A stretch of 64,000 nt of DNA from Ardenticatenaceae bacterium (lineage in GTDB: Bacteria > Chloroflexota > Anaerolineae > Promineifilales > Promineifilaceae): assembly GCA_020634565.1 (NCBI GenBank), contig JACKBN010000007.1:62001-126000 (forward strand), written 5' to 3'. Below, piece by piece: positions 17,444-26,562 of the stretch. A model generated the notes under the pieces. That model did no database searches, was not told the origin of the DNA, and worked only from the letters and a program-made list of their open reading frames with translations. Position numbers and translations under genes: made by a program. Each line of letters starts with the position of its first letter. The stretch's first letter is position 1.

Positions 17444-18736
17444 TTACCCAGAATGCATAGGACCTAATTTCTGCGATGAGAAAACATTTGGGAAAGGTTT
17501 AACGGACTTTATGGTTTCCTGAAGCCACCACCACACTATAACAAGCCAAATTGTTAGAGAAGAAAGTTGAATAATGGCGTTGCCAATTTGTGGAGTAAAC
17601 AATCTGTAAATCCAATCTGCAAGGTGAAGACCCCAATACGATATAAGCATATGTATTAAGGCACCTGCAACAAACCATCCTAGCGCATTAAAGCGCCCTG
17701 CTAACAGACCAATGGGTATTATCCAACACAGACTTTGCAATCCGAGGTTGGGTACGGCCGTATCCATCACCAGTATTGTCAGCAGAAGAGATTCGAGTAA
17801 CGACCGTTTCCGCGTAAACCAAATCGTGGCAAAACCCGCAGCATACCCTAAGTACTTACCATATCGGGATATCCACCCGAACAATACCTGACTGGAATCA
17901 GTTAAAAGCTGCCACACATTAAGTACCGCTGAATAACCCCACCAGCCAGAAATTGCGCCCGCTCGCATGGCCCGCCGTAACATTGCTTGCCAGCTTCCCG
18001 GAAATATCAATTCAAATAACAATATGCCTAATAAAACCGGTATAGCGACAAGCACAGTTACTTGAACCCTTTGCCGCCAGCTTGATAGGCGCAAAAACAA
18101 AATTGGCGCAAGGATAAATGGCCATGTTTTACTCAAAATGGCCATCCCGGTAACCCAAGCTGCCATCGAAAAATTTTGGTTCGTTGCTCGACTCTGCTCG
18201 TAAAAGTACCATGCCAACACAATAAAAAAGAGAGGAAGCGCATCAAACTGTCCCTGATATGCTGCTACCAAGATAGTAATGGGATTAAAAACATATAGCC
18301 ATCCCGTTTTCCGAGCAATTTCCCTGGTTTTAAAGCGTGATAATCCGGCAAAAATAATCAAGGCAATAAGACTATCTGCTATCAAATTAAGGCTTTTAAC
18401 CCAAAACACAAAGTAAAGTCCTACATTTTCTGCCAACCAATTGGCCAGAACATGCCAATAGATTATTAAAGGGAGATATGGATGCGCCACTTGTATTAAA
18501 TAGATACTCTCCCCTTGCCGAAAGATGTCGGCCGCTTCGCCAAAAACCTGCATTTCGTAGCCTGCGCCATTGGGCAAAATGAGAGCCGAAACAAGGCGAA
18601 CCAAAATCGCTACGCCAAACAGGAGCAAGCCTCGACCTGATAACATCCTTTCACTTTTGAGCAGGTAGAAAAAGATAGCCGCACAAGCCAGTATCCAGCA
18701 CAGTGCCAGTATGGCACCTAAGTCCCCAGCTATCAT
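17444..18736 (-). CDS. Membrane mannosyltransferase-like protein (GT87/DUF2029-like)
   Basis: A 430-residue protein with about ten to eleven membrane spans. The segment NPITILVAAYQGQFDALPLF, with an aromatic-rich helix after it, resembles polyprenol-phosphate-mannose-dependent GT-C enzymes. An early loop after the second helix carries the Glu (NGAGYEMQVFGEAADIF). It would add a sugar on the outer face of the membrane. It lies 28 nt after the beta-propeller gene in the same minus-strand cluster. Confidence 0.65.
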   Translation of the reverse strand: MIAGDLGAILALCWILACAAIFFYLLKSERMLSGRGLLLFGVAILVRLVSALILPNGAGYEMQVFGEAADIFRQGESIYLIQVAHPYLPLIIYWHVLANWLAENVGLYFVFWVKSLNLIADSLIALIIFAGLSRFKTREIARKTGWLYVFNPITILVAAYQGQFDALPLFFIVLAWYFYEQSRATNQNFSMAAWVTGMAILSKTWPFILAPILFLRLSSWRQRVQVTVLVAIPVLLGILLFELIFPGSWQAMLRRAMRAGAISGWWGYSAVLNVWQLLTDSSQVLFGWISRYGKYLGYAAGFATIWFTRKRSLLESLLLTILVMDTAVPNLGLQSLCWIIPIGLLAGRFNALGWFVAGALIHMLISYWGLHLADWIYRLFTPQIGNAIIQLSSLTIWLVIVWWWLQETIKSVKPFPNVFSSQKLGPMHSG

Positions 18737-18764
18737 TAGGATTTCCCCCTACACTGGCTTAGGA

Positions 18765-19892
18765 TCAAGGCTTTTGCACCACCGGCAAATAGCCCTGCAT
18801 GTTGTACGGTTCTGACCAACTGACAATTGTCTGAGCTCCCTGATCGGCAATCCAAGCTGTACCAGAGGAATCAACAACAATATCTACGGGCTGACTATTG
18901 GGTGAAGGTAAACCATGCAGCACATTGCTCACAAGATCTAGGTCGGCACTTTCTAACGTCATTTGCCCTACACGGCCGTTATTGGGCTCTGTATACCACA
19001 AACGAATGAATCCCGTTGGTTGCGTTATAAATAGGCTATTTATACCCGTATCTGCTGCTGGTAACTCAAACCAACGGAAAAAAGCCAGTGTTTCAGGCAA
19101 AAACCGACCAATCCGGTTTTGGGTAGGATTGGCAATCCACGGGGCATTGCCCTGAGCAAAGACATCACTAGGAGGCACAGGATTGGAACCAAAGTCGGCT
19201 ACGGGGATTCTGACAAACTGCTGAGTAGCTGTTTTAAACTCCGCAATGTGGTTTGTGCCTGGTGCCGTTATCCACACGCTGTCATTGTTCGCAATTGATA
19301 TTTTTGTAGGCGCACTATTTGTAACCGGAATCCCTTGAACTATATAGGTAAAATCGTAATCTGTGAAGGTACCAGTGGTAGGCGTTGTCAAAGAAAAACT
19401 TACTAAGCTGTTGGCTTCGGGCTGAGTAAACCAAATCAGCCCATTGGGTGATTGGGCGATGCTATGCGGCAAACCGCTATTGTCAATTTCAAACTCAACA
19501 ATGTTGCCGTTAGCAATAGTGAGATATCCAATATAGGGTCTGGCTCTCTCAGTGAACCAGATACGGCCGTTTGCCGCATCATACAGCAAATCATACGGTT
19601 GGCTATTTGGTGTCGTCAAGGTGTATGATGTAAACGTGAAATTACTGGCATCTGTCACAACCAATCGGCCAATAGCATTGGCCTCTGGCATCGTAAACCA
19701 GATGCGCGCTGGAGGTCCGGCGCTCTCAACCGCAATATTCTGAGGAGCACCATTGATTGTCGGTATCGGGAACTCCGTCACGAAACCAAATGTTTCGCTC
19801 GGCGATCCATTTTCTTCCGCTAAAATCCAGGTCGTGATGGACATACAAAGTAGAATGATGGCTGCAATGAACAATCTACGTGTCGTGTTCAT
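18765..19892 (-). CDS. Secreted Vgb-like beta-propeller protein
   Basis: A 375-residue protein with an N-terminal signal peptide and repeated blades of the virginiamycin-B-lyase/NHL type: RIWFTMPEANAIGRL, GRIWFTERARPYIGYL, LIWFTQPEANSLVSF and LWYTEPNNGRVGQM. Vgb enzymes linearise streptogramins, but most proteins of this fold have no shown activity, so only the fold is called. The C-terminus ends in GYLPVVQKP, the Y-L-P motif seen in other exported proteins here. GAGG lies upstream of the start. Confidence 0.72.
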   Translation of the reverse strand: MNTTRRLFIAAIILLCMSITTWILAEENGSPSETFGFVTEFPIPTINGAPQNIAVESAGPPARIWFTMPEANAIGRLVVTDASNFTFTSYTLTTPNSQPYDLLYDAANGRIWFTERARPYIGYLTIANGNIVEFEIDNSGLPHSIAQSPNGLIWFTQPEANSLVSFSLTTPTTGTFTDYDFTYIVQGIPVTNSAPTKISIANNDSVWITAPGTNHIAEFKTATQQFVRIPVADFGSNPVPPSDVFAQGNAPWIANPTQNRIGRFLPETLAFFRWFELPAADTGINSLFITQPTGFIRLWYTEPNNGRVGQMTLESADLDLVSNVLHGLPSPNSQPVDIVVDSSGTAWIADQGAQTIVSWSEPYNMQGYLPVVQKP

Positions 19893-19962
19893 AATTCTTA
19901 CCTCTAAATTTATATGACTGAGGAGCTAATTACCTGACCGATAAAACTCTTTTCTTCTAATG

Positions 19963-21213
19963 TTACAAGTTCACAATATCTACAGGGTTTTGGACATTAA
20001 TTACCCACTGTGCCGGCAGTCTGACCAAACCGTCGAGCTCTTGTTGATCACCTTGCGTAACGCTAAAAGTATAAGCTTGTTTATGAAAATCGTAGCACTG
20101 ATGCGTACGGCCGTCGTGTACGGCCGTTGTTACCAAATACGTTGCCGGCAATAAAGGCAGCTGCTCAATTTCGTACCGCACCAACCCTTCGCCGCTCAGC
20201 GTCCCCAGATCAACGCCAGCCAGCTTCGTGTTGGGACCATTCACCTGGACGCCATCTTGCCGAAAGATGGCCAAACCCACTTCTGGATTGAGGATAGGTT
20301 TATGGGCCACGTAGCCAATTTCAATCGTCATGGGTTCACCCGTGGTAAAAATTTCCTGTGGTTCGCCCTGCTGATTTAAAAATCGCGTACTGGTAATCTC
20401 AATTTCACCGGAGCCTGAGCGAGAAAAAGTGCCGGCAACTGGCTGCCCGGGACGTTGGTAAGCGTGCGCCACATATTCTGCAGCAATTTCATCCACAGGG
20501 CCATAAGCCTTCGGGATACCCTTATCAATCCATAATACATGGGTACAGAGCGTACGCACCAGGTTGATGTTGTGGCTGACGATGATAATCGTTACACCCT
20601 GGTCTTTCATGGTCATAATGGCATCAATACATTTGGACTGGAACGCCTGATCACCCACCGCCAGAATCTCGTCCACGATGAGAATATCTGGCTGCATGTG
20701 AATGGCGACGCTGAAACCGAGGCGCATATACATACCAGAGGAATAATGCTTCACCGGCATGTCGATAAACTCTTCCAGCTCAGAAAACGCGACAATGCGA
20801 TCGTAATAAGCGTGGGTGCTTTCTTCATCGAAGCCGAGCAAGGCAGCGTTGAGAAAGACGTTCTCCCGCCCGGTGAGATCGGGGTGAAAACCGGCCCCTA
20901 GCTCCAGCAGCGCACTGACACGGCCGTTTATGATGATACGGCCGTTGTTCGGACGCAAAATGCGAGCAATCAGCTTCAGGATGGTGCTTTTGCCACTACC
21001 ATTGCGCCCCACAATGCCAAAACATTGCCCCGGCAGCACATCAAAGCTCACATCACGCACCGCCCACAACGATTCTTTTGGCGTCTTAGGCTCCCTGCGC
21101 TGCGAAAGCGAAAACAGCTTGATAAACGTTTCCATCACCGACTGTGGTTTCTCTTTGGTAAAAGCAAACCGCTTATCGACATGTTGGAAACTAATGACTG
21201 GCTCTAAACCCAT
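19963..21213 (-). CDS. Wzt-type ABC transporter ATPase for polysaccharide export
   Basis: A 416-residue protein. The nucleotide-binding domain has Walker A GRNGSGKST (residues 69-77), signature YSSGM and Walker B DILIVDEIL; its LLELGAGFHPDLTGRENVF segment is typical of O-antigen/teichoic-acid exporters (TagH/Wzt). Residues about 275-416 form a Wzt-C-like beta-sandwich that in homologues binds the glycan end. The permease (Wzm) normally sits next to it but is not in this window. It probably exports the glycan built by the downstream transferases. Confidence 0.85.
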   Translation of the reverse strand: MGLEPVISFQHVDKRFAFTKEKPQSVMETFIKLFSLSQRREPKTPKESLWAVRDVSFDVLPGQCFGIVGRNGSGKSTILKLIARILRPNNGRIIINGRVSALLELGAGFHPDLTGRENVFLNAALLGFDEESTHAYYDRIVAFSELEEFIDMPVKHYSSGMYMRLGFSVAIHMQPDILIVDEILAVGDQAFQSKCIDAIMTMKDQGVTIIIVSHNINLVRTLCTHVLWIDKGIPKAYGPVDEIAAEYVAHAYQRPGQPVAGTFSRSGSGEIEITSTRFLNQQGEPQEIFTTGEPMTIEIGYVAHKPILNPEVGLAIFRQDGVQVNGPNTKLAGVDLGTLSGEGLVRYEIEQLPLLPATYLVTTAVHDGRTHQCYDFHKQAYTFSVTQGDQQELDGLVRLPAQWVINVQNPVDIVNL

Positions 21214-21234
21214 AATAAACAGATTTTCCTGAAA

Positions 21235-21295
21235 AACGCAGAGACGCCAAACCGCACTAAAAGTTGATGAAGCTGCGTCCTGGTGTCTCTGCGTT
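21235..21295. repeat. Intergenic inverted repeat, CGCAGAG word family, copy 2
   Basis: AACGCAGAGACGCCA (21235-21249) and TGGTGTCTCTGCGTT (21281-21295) are complementary at 14 of 15 positions, with a 31-nt loop, and are followed by CAATTTTT on the plus strand. The words match those at 3643-3706. Confidence 0.65.
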
Positions 21296-21383
21296 CAATT
21301 TTTCCGGTGAATTCAATTGTGCATTGTAGCGCAATCAGGAGAAGCGACCAAACACGCCAGATCAACGATTTACCAACGGCACA

Positions 21384-21452
21384 GGTAGGGGAGAGGCGGT
21401 TGGCCTCGATCAAACGAAAAACGGCACAACAAACCCTCCAACCGCCTCGCCC
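21384..21452. repeat. Intergenic inverted repeat, GGCGAGGCGGTTGG family, copy 1
   Basis: GGGAGAGGCGGTTGG (21389-21403) faces CCAACCGCCTCGCCC (21438-21452). They are complementary except at one position and separated by 34 nt. A closely related repeat starts 39 nt further on. Confidence 0.55.
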
Positions 21453-21490
21453 AAATGCCGCAATGACCAGATGGTTTGCCATGCGAACAA

Positions 21491-21554
21491 GGGCGAGGCA
21501 GGTGGAGAGATTCATTCGGCACAATTTGCGGGATGGTGGCCACCTGCCTAGCCC
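21491..21554. repeat. Intergenic inverted repeat, GGCGAGGCAGGTGG family, copy 2
   Basis: GGGCGAGGCAGGTGG (21491-21505) faces CCACCTGCCTAGCCC (21540-21554), complementary at all but one position, with a 34-nt spacer. Its right edge abuts the stop codon of the minus-strand gene that follows, so it forms the immediate 3' end of that transcript. With the copies at 21235 and 21384 it fills the 341-bp gap, which holds no other supported feature. Confidence 0.55.
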
Positions 21555-22604
21555 CTACGATTCTTCCTGGTAAATTGGCAAGGTGAAGGAGAGGTGGCAA
21601 CTGCTTTCGTCTGTTAATTCTGCGTACACGGCACCGCCATACTTTTCAACCAACCCAGTGGCCAAACTAATCGGATCAAAATACCGTTGTCTTTCTGTAA
21701 ATTTCAAACGACCTGTCTCGCCATCAACAAAATTTTTCACGCGGGAAGAAGGAATTTGTATCGTGTGAGGGAAGTGAAAGCGAAGGGTATCGTCAGATAC
21801 GGCCGTTACTTCCAAAACGCTTCCCTTATTCCTTTGAAACCAACCCCTTGCCAACAGATTGATAATTGATCGGGCTTCGTATCTGTTGATGGAAACGGCC
21901 GTTTCCAAATCAAACTCACTCTCAACCTCAAACTCAGTCATCTTACCAATTTCTGCCAACGCCACGGCTTCCGGAGCAGGTTCAGCATCTACGGAATCAA
22001 TTCTCCCCAGAAGATCAAAGAAATGGTAATCGATCGCTTCATGGAGATTTCTCGCACGATTATCAATTGCTGTAATGCCCTCTAGCTGACCGCTATTCAA
22101 CGGTCCGCCTATTAACTCCGGCTGTTTTAAAAACAATTGACTATACCCAACGATCAAGCTCAATGCTCCAACAAATTCATTTCTTGCTCCTTGTAACGCC
22201 TCGCCTTTAGCCTGATACTTCAAACGCAGTTCAGCCAGTTGCTGATTCGCTTCCTGCAATTGTCGGTGGTAATTTTGAACCAAACTGGACTCTAAATTCT
22301 CCAAAGAATCTGCCTTTGTCAGAATTTTTTTTGTTGCTTGGAGCAGTTCATTACTCCGAACAGCGCCTTTTCTCATAGCATCAACCGCCTTGGCTTGTTC
22401 GCTATCCAGCGGATGATAGAAAGCACTCTCTTCTTCTAGCAACAAATACGCATATTCTCGAATAACATTTAACGGCGTCATGAGCTCTGAAACCATTGTG
22501 GCAACAATCGTATTCAACTTCTGGTTTTCTTCTTGCGCGGCAATGAGCCGCTGGCGCAGTTCCGCCGCAGAGAGTTGATCCAAGTCTGAGTTTTGGTTTG
22601 TCAT
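21555..22604 (-). CDS. Histidine-kinase-like protein lacking the phospho-acceptor His
   Basis: A 349-residue cytoplasmic protein. Residues about 20-60 contain VATMVSELMTPLNVI, which aligns with the HisKA box SHELRTPLN, but the His position is Ser, so autophosphorylation on that site is not possible. A coiled coil (residues about 105-140) leads to a second similar helix (FVGALSLIVGYSQLFL). The C-terminal part keeps a worn HATPase-like shape (ARSIINLLARGWFQRN; PISLATGLVEKYGGAVYAEL). It may be a pseudokinase or scaffold. No response regulator is adjacent. Confidence 0.55.
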   Translation of the reverse strand: MTNQNSDLDQLSAAELRQRLIAAQEENQKLNTIVATMVSELMTPLNVIREYAYLLLEEESAFYHPLDSEQAKAVDAMRKGAVRSNELLQATKKILTKADSLENLESSLVQNYHRQLQEANQQLAELRLKYQAKGEALQGARNEFVGALSLIVGYSQLFLKQPELIGGPLNSGQLEGITAIDNRARNLHEAIDYHFFDLLGRIDSVDAEPAPEAVALAEIGKMTEFEVESEFDLETAVSINRYEARSIINLLARGWFQRNKGSVLEVTAVSDDTLRFHFPHTIQIPSSRVKNFVDGETGRLKFTERQRYFDPISLATGLVEKYGGAVYAELTDESSCHLSFTLPIYQEES

Positions 22605-22653
22605 TTGGGCCTGCCCCTTTTTACCGAAGAGAAAATATCCTCATTTTTGCAAA

Positions 22654-23384
22654 CTACAGATCCCACGCGCTGCGAACAGTATGCAAAATTTGAATCGCTT
22701 TGGCAATAAGGGCTTTGTTGGCAGGCTTGTTGGGCCACAGGCTGGCCCCGGAGGGATGCGGCAGGGGAACGACGATGCGACCTTTGGTCGGTAATCCGTT
22801 ATCGGTAATCCGGTAATCCGTTATCCGTTCACCGATAACCGTTCACCAATAACCGAAACCGGCAGCGCGTCATCGAAATTAAAGTTCACCGGATTGATCA
22901 GCGTTTCAGGAGGAAAGTAAACGGCCGTTCCCACCACCTCGTTCAGTTTCAATTTGGCCGGATACAGGAGCTTAATCGCTAAACCACCGACCAAAATCAT
23001 CAGCTTGGGGCGCACCAGGGCGATTTCACGCTCCAAAAAAGGGCGGCAGAGCGCCTGCTCTTCTTTGCTGGGCACACGATCGCCTTTGCCGCTTTTGGGG
23101 TCCTTGCCTGGGTAACATTTGGTAACGGCCGTCATGTAATGTCGCGCCCGGAACGCATCTTCATCCCAGCCAGCCTCCCCCAGCCATTGGAACAGTCGCG
23201 TACCCGAAGTGGCATTAAACGGCCGTTTCGCCTCCACCTCCGTCACCCCAGGCGCTTGCCCAATCAGCAGCACCTCCGCCCCAGCGCTGCCACGGAACAC
23301 CGCGCCCGGCACAATCTCATGCCCCGCCTCCAGGCATAGGCGGCAGGCACGCATCTCTTTGTGAAGTTCGGTAAGGGAATCCAT
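22654..23384 (-). pseudogene. Uracil-DNA glycosylase (4Fe-4S, family 4/5-like), split by a short repeat insertion
   Basis: The intact reading frame (22821-23384, 187 residues) has GQAPG (residues 42-46) and the iron-sulphur cysteines Cys14, Cys17, Cys90 and Cys113, as in COG1573 glycosylases. It runs into a word-like repeat and stops. Beyond the repeat, in another frame (22654-22782), the missing C-terminus continues as GRIVVPLPHPSGASLWPNKP to a stop at 22654; this holds the HPS catalytic motif. The two parts differ by 41 nt in register, so the gene is both stopped and frameshifted. The first product lacks an active-site motif. A sequencing error cannot explain a 70-bp repeat. Confidence 0.8.
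22786..22857. repeat. Word-like repeat inserted in the glycosylase gene (CGGTAATCCG/CGTTCACCG family, copy 1)
   Basis: About 70 bp made of alternating words GGTAATCCG, TTATC and GTTCACCGATAACC. The same vocabulary (CCGTTCACCG, GATTACTGATCACCG, TTATCGGTAA) fills the gap at 32741-32842. It lies between the codons for DDALP and GRIVVPLP of the split uracil-DNA glycosylase gene, so it is an insertion rather than native coding sequence. Confidence 0.7.
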
Positions 23385-23390
23385 GAAGAT

Positions 23391-23427
23391 GTAATTGGCA
23401 ATTGAAAATTACTCAATTGCCAATTAC
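23391..23427. repeat. Perfect 15-bp inverted repeat (GTAATTGGCAATTGA family)
   Basis: GTAATTGGCAATTGA (23391-23405) and TCAATTGCCAATTAC (23413-23427) are perfectly complementary with a 7-nt loop. The repeat fills the whole gap between pepF and the glycosylase gene and leaves no clear Shine-Dalgarno site for the latter. Confidence 0.7.
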
Positions 23428-23431
23428 CCAA

Positions 23432-25240
23432 TTACTCGGCCGCTTCAACCAGCGCCACAAACTTGTCAATATCCGCCCGCAATACATCCAGGCTAGCTTT
23501 CCAGAACGCCGTGCTGCGGATGTCAATGCCAAAGCGGGCGGCCAAATCGGCGGCATTACCCATGCCCGTCATCGACAGCAGCTCGTCGTAGCCAGATTTG
23601 AATGGTTCCGGGTCAGCCTGGTATTGGGCATATAGGCCTAAACCAAACAGCAAGCCAAACGTGTAGGGGAAGTTGTAGAAGGTGGAACCATAGTAGTGTG
23701 GCACATACGCCCAGCGGTAAGGATGCAGTGAACCCTCTTCCAAGGCGTCGCCCATTGAGGCCAGCTGGGTTTCTTCATCCAGCGCACATAGCTCTTCCAC
23801 CGATAGTTCCCGCTCCTGGCGCTTCTCAAACAGCTTCTCCTCAAACATGAAGTTACTGCTGGCACCCAGCACCACGCGGGCAGCATATTCCAGCAAGCCA
23901 TCTAAAATGATGAGCTGATCTTGGGGAACGGCCGTTTTCAAAGCCGCATTTTCCACGATTTTCTGGCAAAACGTACTGGCCGTCTCCGCTAGAGTCATCG
24001 GCGTTTCGCGCAGGAGCGGCGTCCGCACCGAGAGGCACAAATTGTGATACGCATGCCCCAACTCATGAGCCAACGTACTCACGCCGGAAAAGCTCGGCTC
24101 AAAATTGGTCAGAATGCGTGACTCATCCTGGCGCAATCCCATGCAAAATGCACCACCCCGCTTGCCATCACGCGGTTCCGCATCAATCCAATTCTCCTGA
24201 AATGCCCGCTCCGCCAGCTGCCGGAGTTTTGTGGAATAGGTGCCAAACTGCGACACAACAAACTCAGTGGCATCCTGATAAGCCCAGCTCTGTTCCCCCT
24301 GCCCCAGCGGCACCAGGCGATCATACCAGGCCATCTTGGGTAGACCCAACGCCTGCGCCCGCGCCTTCAAATACCGCTGAAAATCGGGGAAGGCGTCACG
24401 CGTGGCGCTCATCATGGCGTCCAGCGTGGGGCGATCAATTGCATTTTGGAACAACACCATGTCCAAAGGTGACTTCCAACCGCGCCGCTGTGTTAGGGCC
24501 AACGTCTCCCCTTTCAAACTGTTGAGGCAGGCGGCAATAGGAACGGCCGCTTTCGCCAATGCATCCAAAACAGCCTGGTGTGCTTGCGCCCGAATTTCAC
24601 GATCAGAATCATAAGCCAGATTTTGGGCCGCAGTCAGAGGCAGGGTTTGCGTTTCACCATCCCGCTCGATATCCACGGTAATTTGTGACGTGTAATTGTT
24701 GAACAGGCGGAACCAACTGCTGCCGCCCGTCAGGGCCAATTCCGCAGCCAAATCTTCCTGCTCAGGCGACATGAGGTGTTGAGCCTGCTCCCGCGCCCGT
24801 TGCAGCATGTATTCATGCTGCTGCGCTACGGCAGATTGGTCAAGCAGCTCTTCCACATCCAACGAACCAATCCAGGCCGTCAGGCGCGTTCCCAACAAGG
24901 AAAGCCGCGATAAATGGGGCATCAGTTCGCTTTGTCGCGCCTGTGCCACACTGTTCCGGGAATCGGTTGTCAGGAAACCGTACAGATAAACCTGTAAAAT
25001 ATGTATTTGTTCGTCAATGTCATTAAAACGATTGATGATGGTCTCGAACAGGGAAACAAGTGATTCATCAACAGGAACGGCCGTTTCCAGTCGGTTGATC
25101 TGATTTTCATCAAATAATTTCACCATACTGGCAATGGCTTCAATAACGCTTTGAAAACCTGTAGCAAACTCGGGCGATTCAAGCCCAGGAAAAACAGTGC
25201 TAAAATCCCAATGTGGTAGTTCTGACTTAACTTGACTCAT
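23432..25240 (-). CDS. pepF: Oligoendopeptidase F (M3 family)
   Basis: A 602-residue cytosolic metallopeptidase that cleaves short peptides. The zinc motif HELGHAYH starts at His392; flanking blocks GGAFCMGLRQDESRILTNF, FSGVSTLA and PMTLAETASTFCQ are typical of the M3B group. The C-terminal part with YRWAYVPHYYGSTFYNFPYT lines the substrate channel. I chose the ATG at 25240 with GGAGA 7 nt upstream over an in-frame ATG 11 codons earlier. Length matches PepF (about 600). Confidence 0.92.
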   Translation of the reverse strand: MSQVKSELPHWDFSTVFPGLESPEFATGFQSVIEAIASMVKLFDENQINRLETAVPVDESLVSLFETIINRFNDIDEQIHILQVYLYGFLTTDSRNSVAQARQSELMPHLSRLSLLGTRLTAWIGSLDVEELLDQSAVAQQHEYMLQRAREQAQHLMSPEQEDLAAELALTGGSSWFRLFNNYTSQITVDIERDGETQTLPLTAAQNLAYDSDREIRAQAHQAVLDALAKAAVPIAACLNSLKGETLALTQRRGWKSPLDMVLFQNAIDRPTLDAMMSATRDAFPDFQRYLKARAQALGLPKMAWYDRLVPLGQGEQSWAYQDATEFVVSQFGTYSTKLRQLAERAFQENWIDAEPRDGKRGGAFCMGLRQDESRILTNFEPSFSGVSTLAHELGHAYHNLCLSVRTPLLRETPMTLAETASTFCQKIVENAALKTAVPQDQLIILDGLLEYAARVVLGASSNFMFEEKLFEKRQERELSVEELCALDEETQLASMGDALEEGSLHPYRWAYVPHYYGSTFYNFPYTFGLLFGLGLYAQYQADPEPFKSGYDELLSMTGMGNAADLAARFGIDIRSTAFWKASLDVLRADIDKFVALVEAAE

Positions 25241-25554
25241 GCTGTTTTCTCCAAAATTACTTTTTCCGTGCACAATGACTAATTCTTGACCATTTGACCA
25301 GGCATGATTTTGGCGATGAAAGCGTATTGTTGCGTCCTGGGAGTACGCGCCAGATTAGAGAGTGGCGCAATACGTAAATCGGTCCGGCTATTTCAACAAC
25401 TTTCGTCAGGCAAATTTCTACCGGACTTAGACGTTAGTTTAGCAATGAATAGCAAGAGGGCCAAAAATCTGTTAGATAATCATCTACTTGTGCTAGAAAA
25501 TCAGATACGCGGAACGATTTTATTGTAAAATGAATCTAATCTTAATGGAATCCA
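25241..25554. other. Intergenic region, nothing supported
   Basis: A 314-bp gap between divergent genes. A 74-codon frame (25304-25528) has no ribosome-binding site, no recognisable motif and ordinary amino-acid noise. It presumably contains the promoters of pepF and the sensor kinase; no clear hexamer pair was seen. Confidence 0.4.
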
Positions 25555-26562
25555 ATGAGTAATGTCACCCCTGCCACAACTGATTATTCTCGGCAAAGAG
25601 AAATGACCATGAACCCGCTTCGTGCAGTACCATCCTCTCCAGCAGATAACACGCCAGTTGATGAGGTAACCAACTATGAAATTCTGCCGCAGCAGCTACT
25701 AAAATCGTTGCTGCAAGGCACAGCCATCTCTTTATTTCTAGCGATTGTCCTCTTTTTTATTCGCGGCTCATTTACGCTAAAAGATATGGCGATTGCCCTG
25801 ATTTATTGGGCGGTCATTATCGGCGGGTATGGTTTGCTACGTCTTGACAAACTCGTCTGGCTGTCTCATGGGTTTATCGCGTTTTTTTGGCTGTCCCTCA
25901 CCATCTTCATGATATTTTATGGCAGCGACCGTATGCCAAACCCTGGTGCATATACCGTAGTCATTTTGATCTGTGTGGTGCTGCTCCGGGGACGGGTCGC
26001 CACTGTATACACAGTCATCTCCATTATCTCAGGCGTGTTAATCGGTGCGGCTGCAAGGTTGGGCTACATCCCCTTATTTGTGCTTAATCGCGACGAGCCC
26101 ATCTACATCATGGGGACCATGCCTCAAGCCTTTATTGTTTTTTCTTTATTCGCCATTACTTATCATTCGGTTCGCTTCACGCTCAAAACGCTGCGTTTCA
26201 ACGAACAAGATTTGCAGCGAATACGGCAAACGTTGGGGCAGCGCACCTTGGATTTGTCGGTAACAAACAATCAGCTGCTGCAAGAAATTGGGGAACGACA
26301 AAAAGCAGAAACCAAACTGGAACAGCAGCGCGCTTTCTTACGGGAAATCATTGATACGATTCCCAACTATGTTTTTGTTAAGGATGCAGACGGCCGTTTC
26401 CTGCTCACAAACAAAGCGATGGCCGCAGCTTATCATGGCACACCTGAGGAAATGGAGGGGCACACCGGGCGTAAATTTAACCCGCATACCGAACAGATGG
26501 CTCGGTTTGAAGCAGGCGACAAAGCGGTACTGGCTTCACAAAAGAGAGATGTCCTGGCCTGA
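25555..26562 (+). pseudogene. Hybrid sensor histidine kinase, N-terminal fragment (membrane sensor and first PAS half)
   Basis: 335 residues. A leader of about 50 residues is followed by five to six membrane helices (residues about 55-210), a coiled coil (LRFNEQDLQRIRQTLGQRTL onwards) and the start of a PAS domain (REIIDTIPNYVFVKDADGRF). The frame is lost by a one-base difference (CAAAAGAGAGATG here, CAAAAAGAGATG in the second copy) and ends at 26562. More indels follow to 26800. Removing 803 bp (26007-26809) would rejoin this fragment in frame with the C-terminal part to give one kinase of about 880 residues. Confidence 0.75.

Noticed and set aside
25304..25528. 74-codon frame in the gap before the sensor kinase
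   Set aside because: No ribosome-binding site, no similarity to any family I know, and composition like noncoding DNA.
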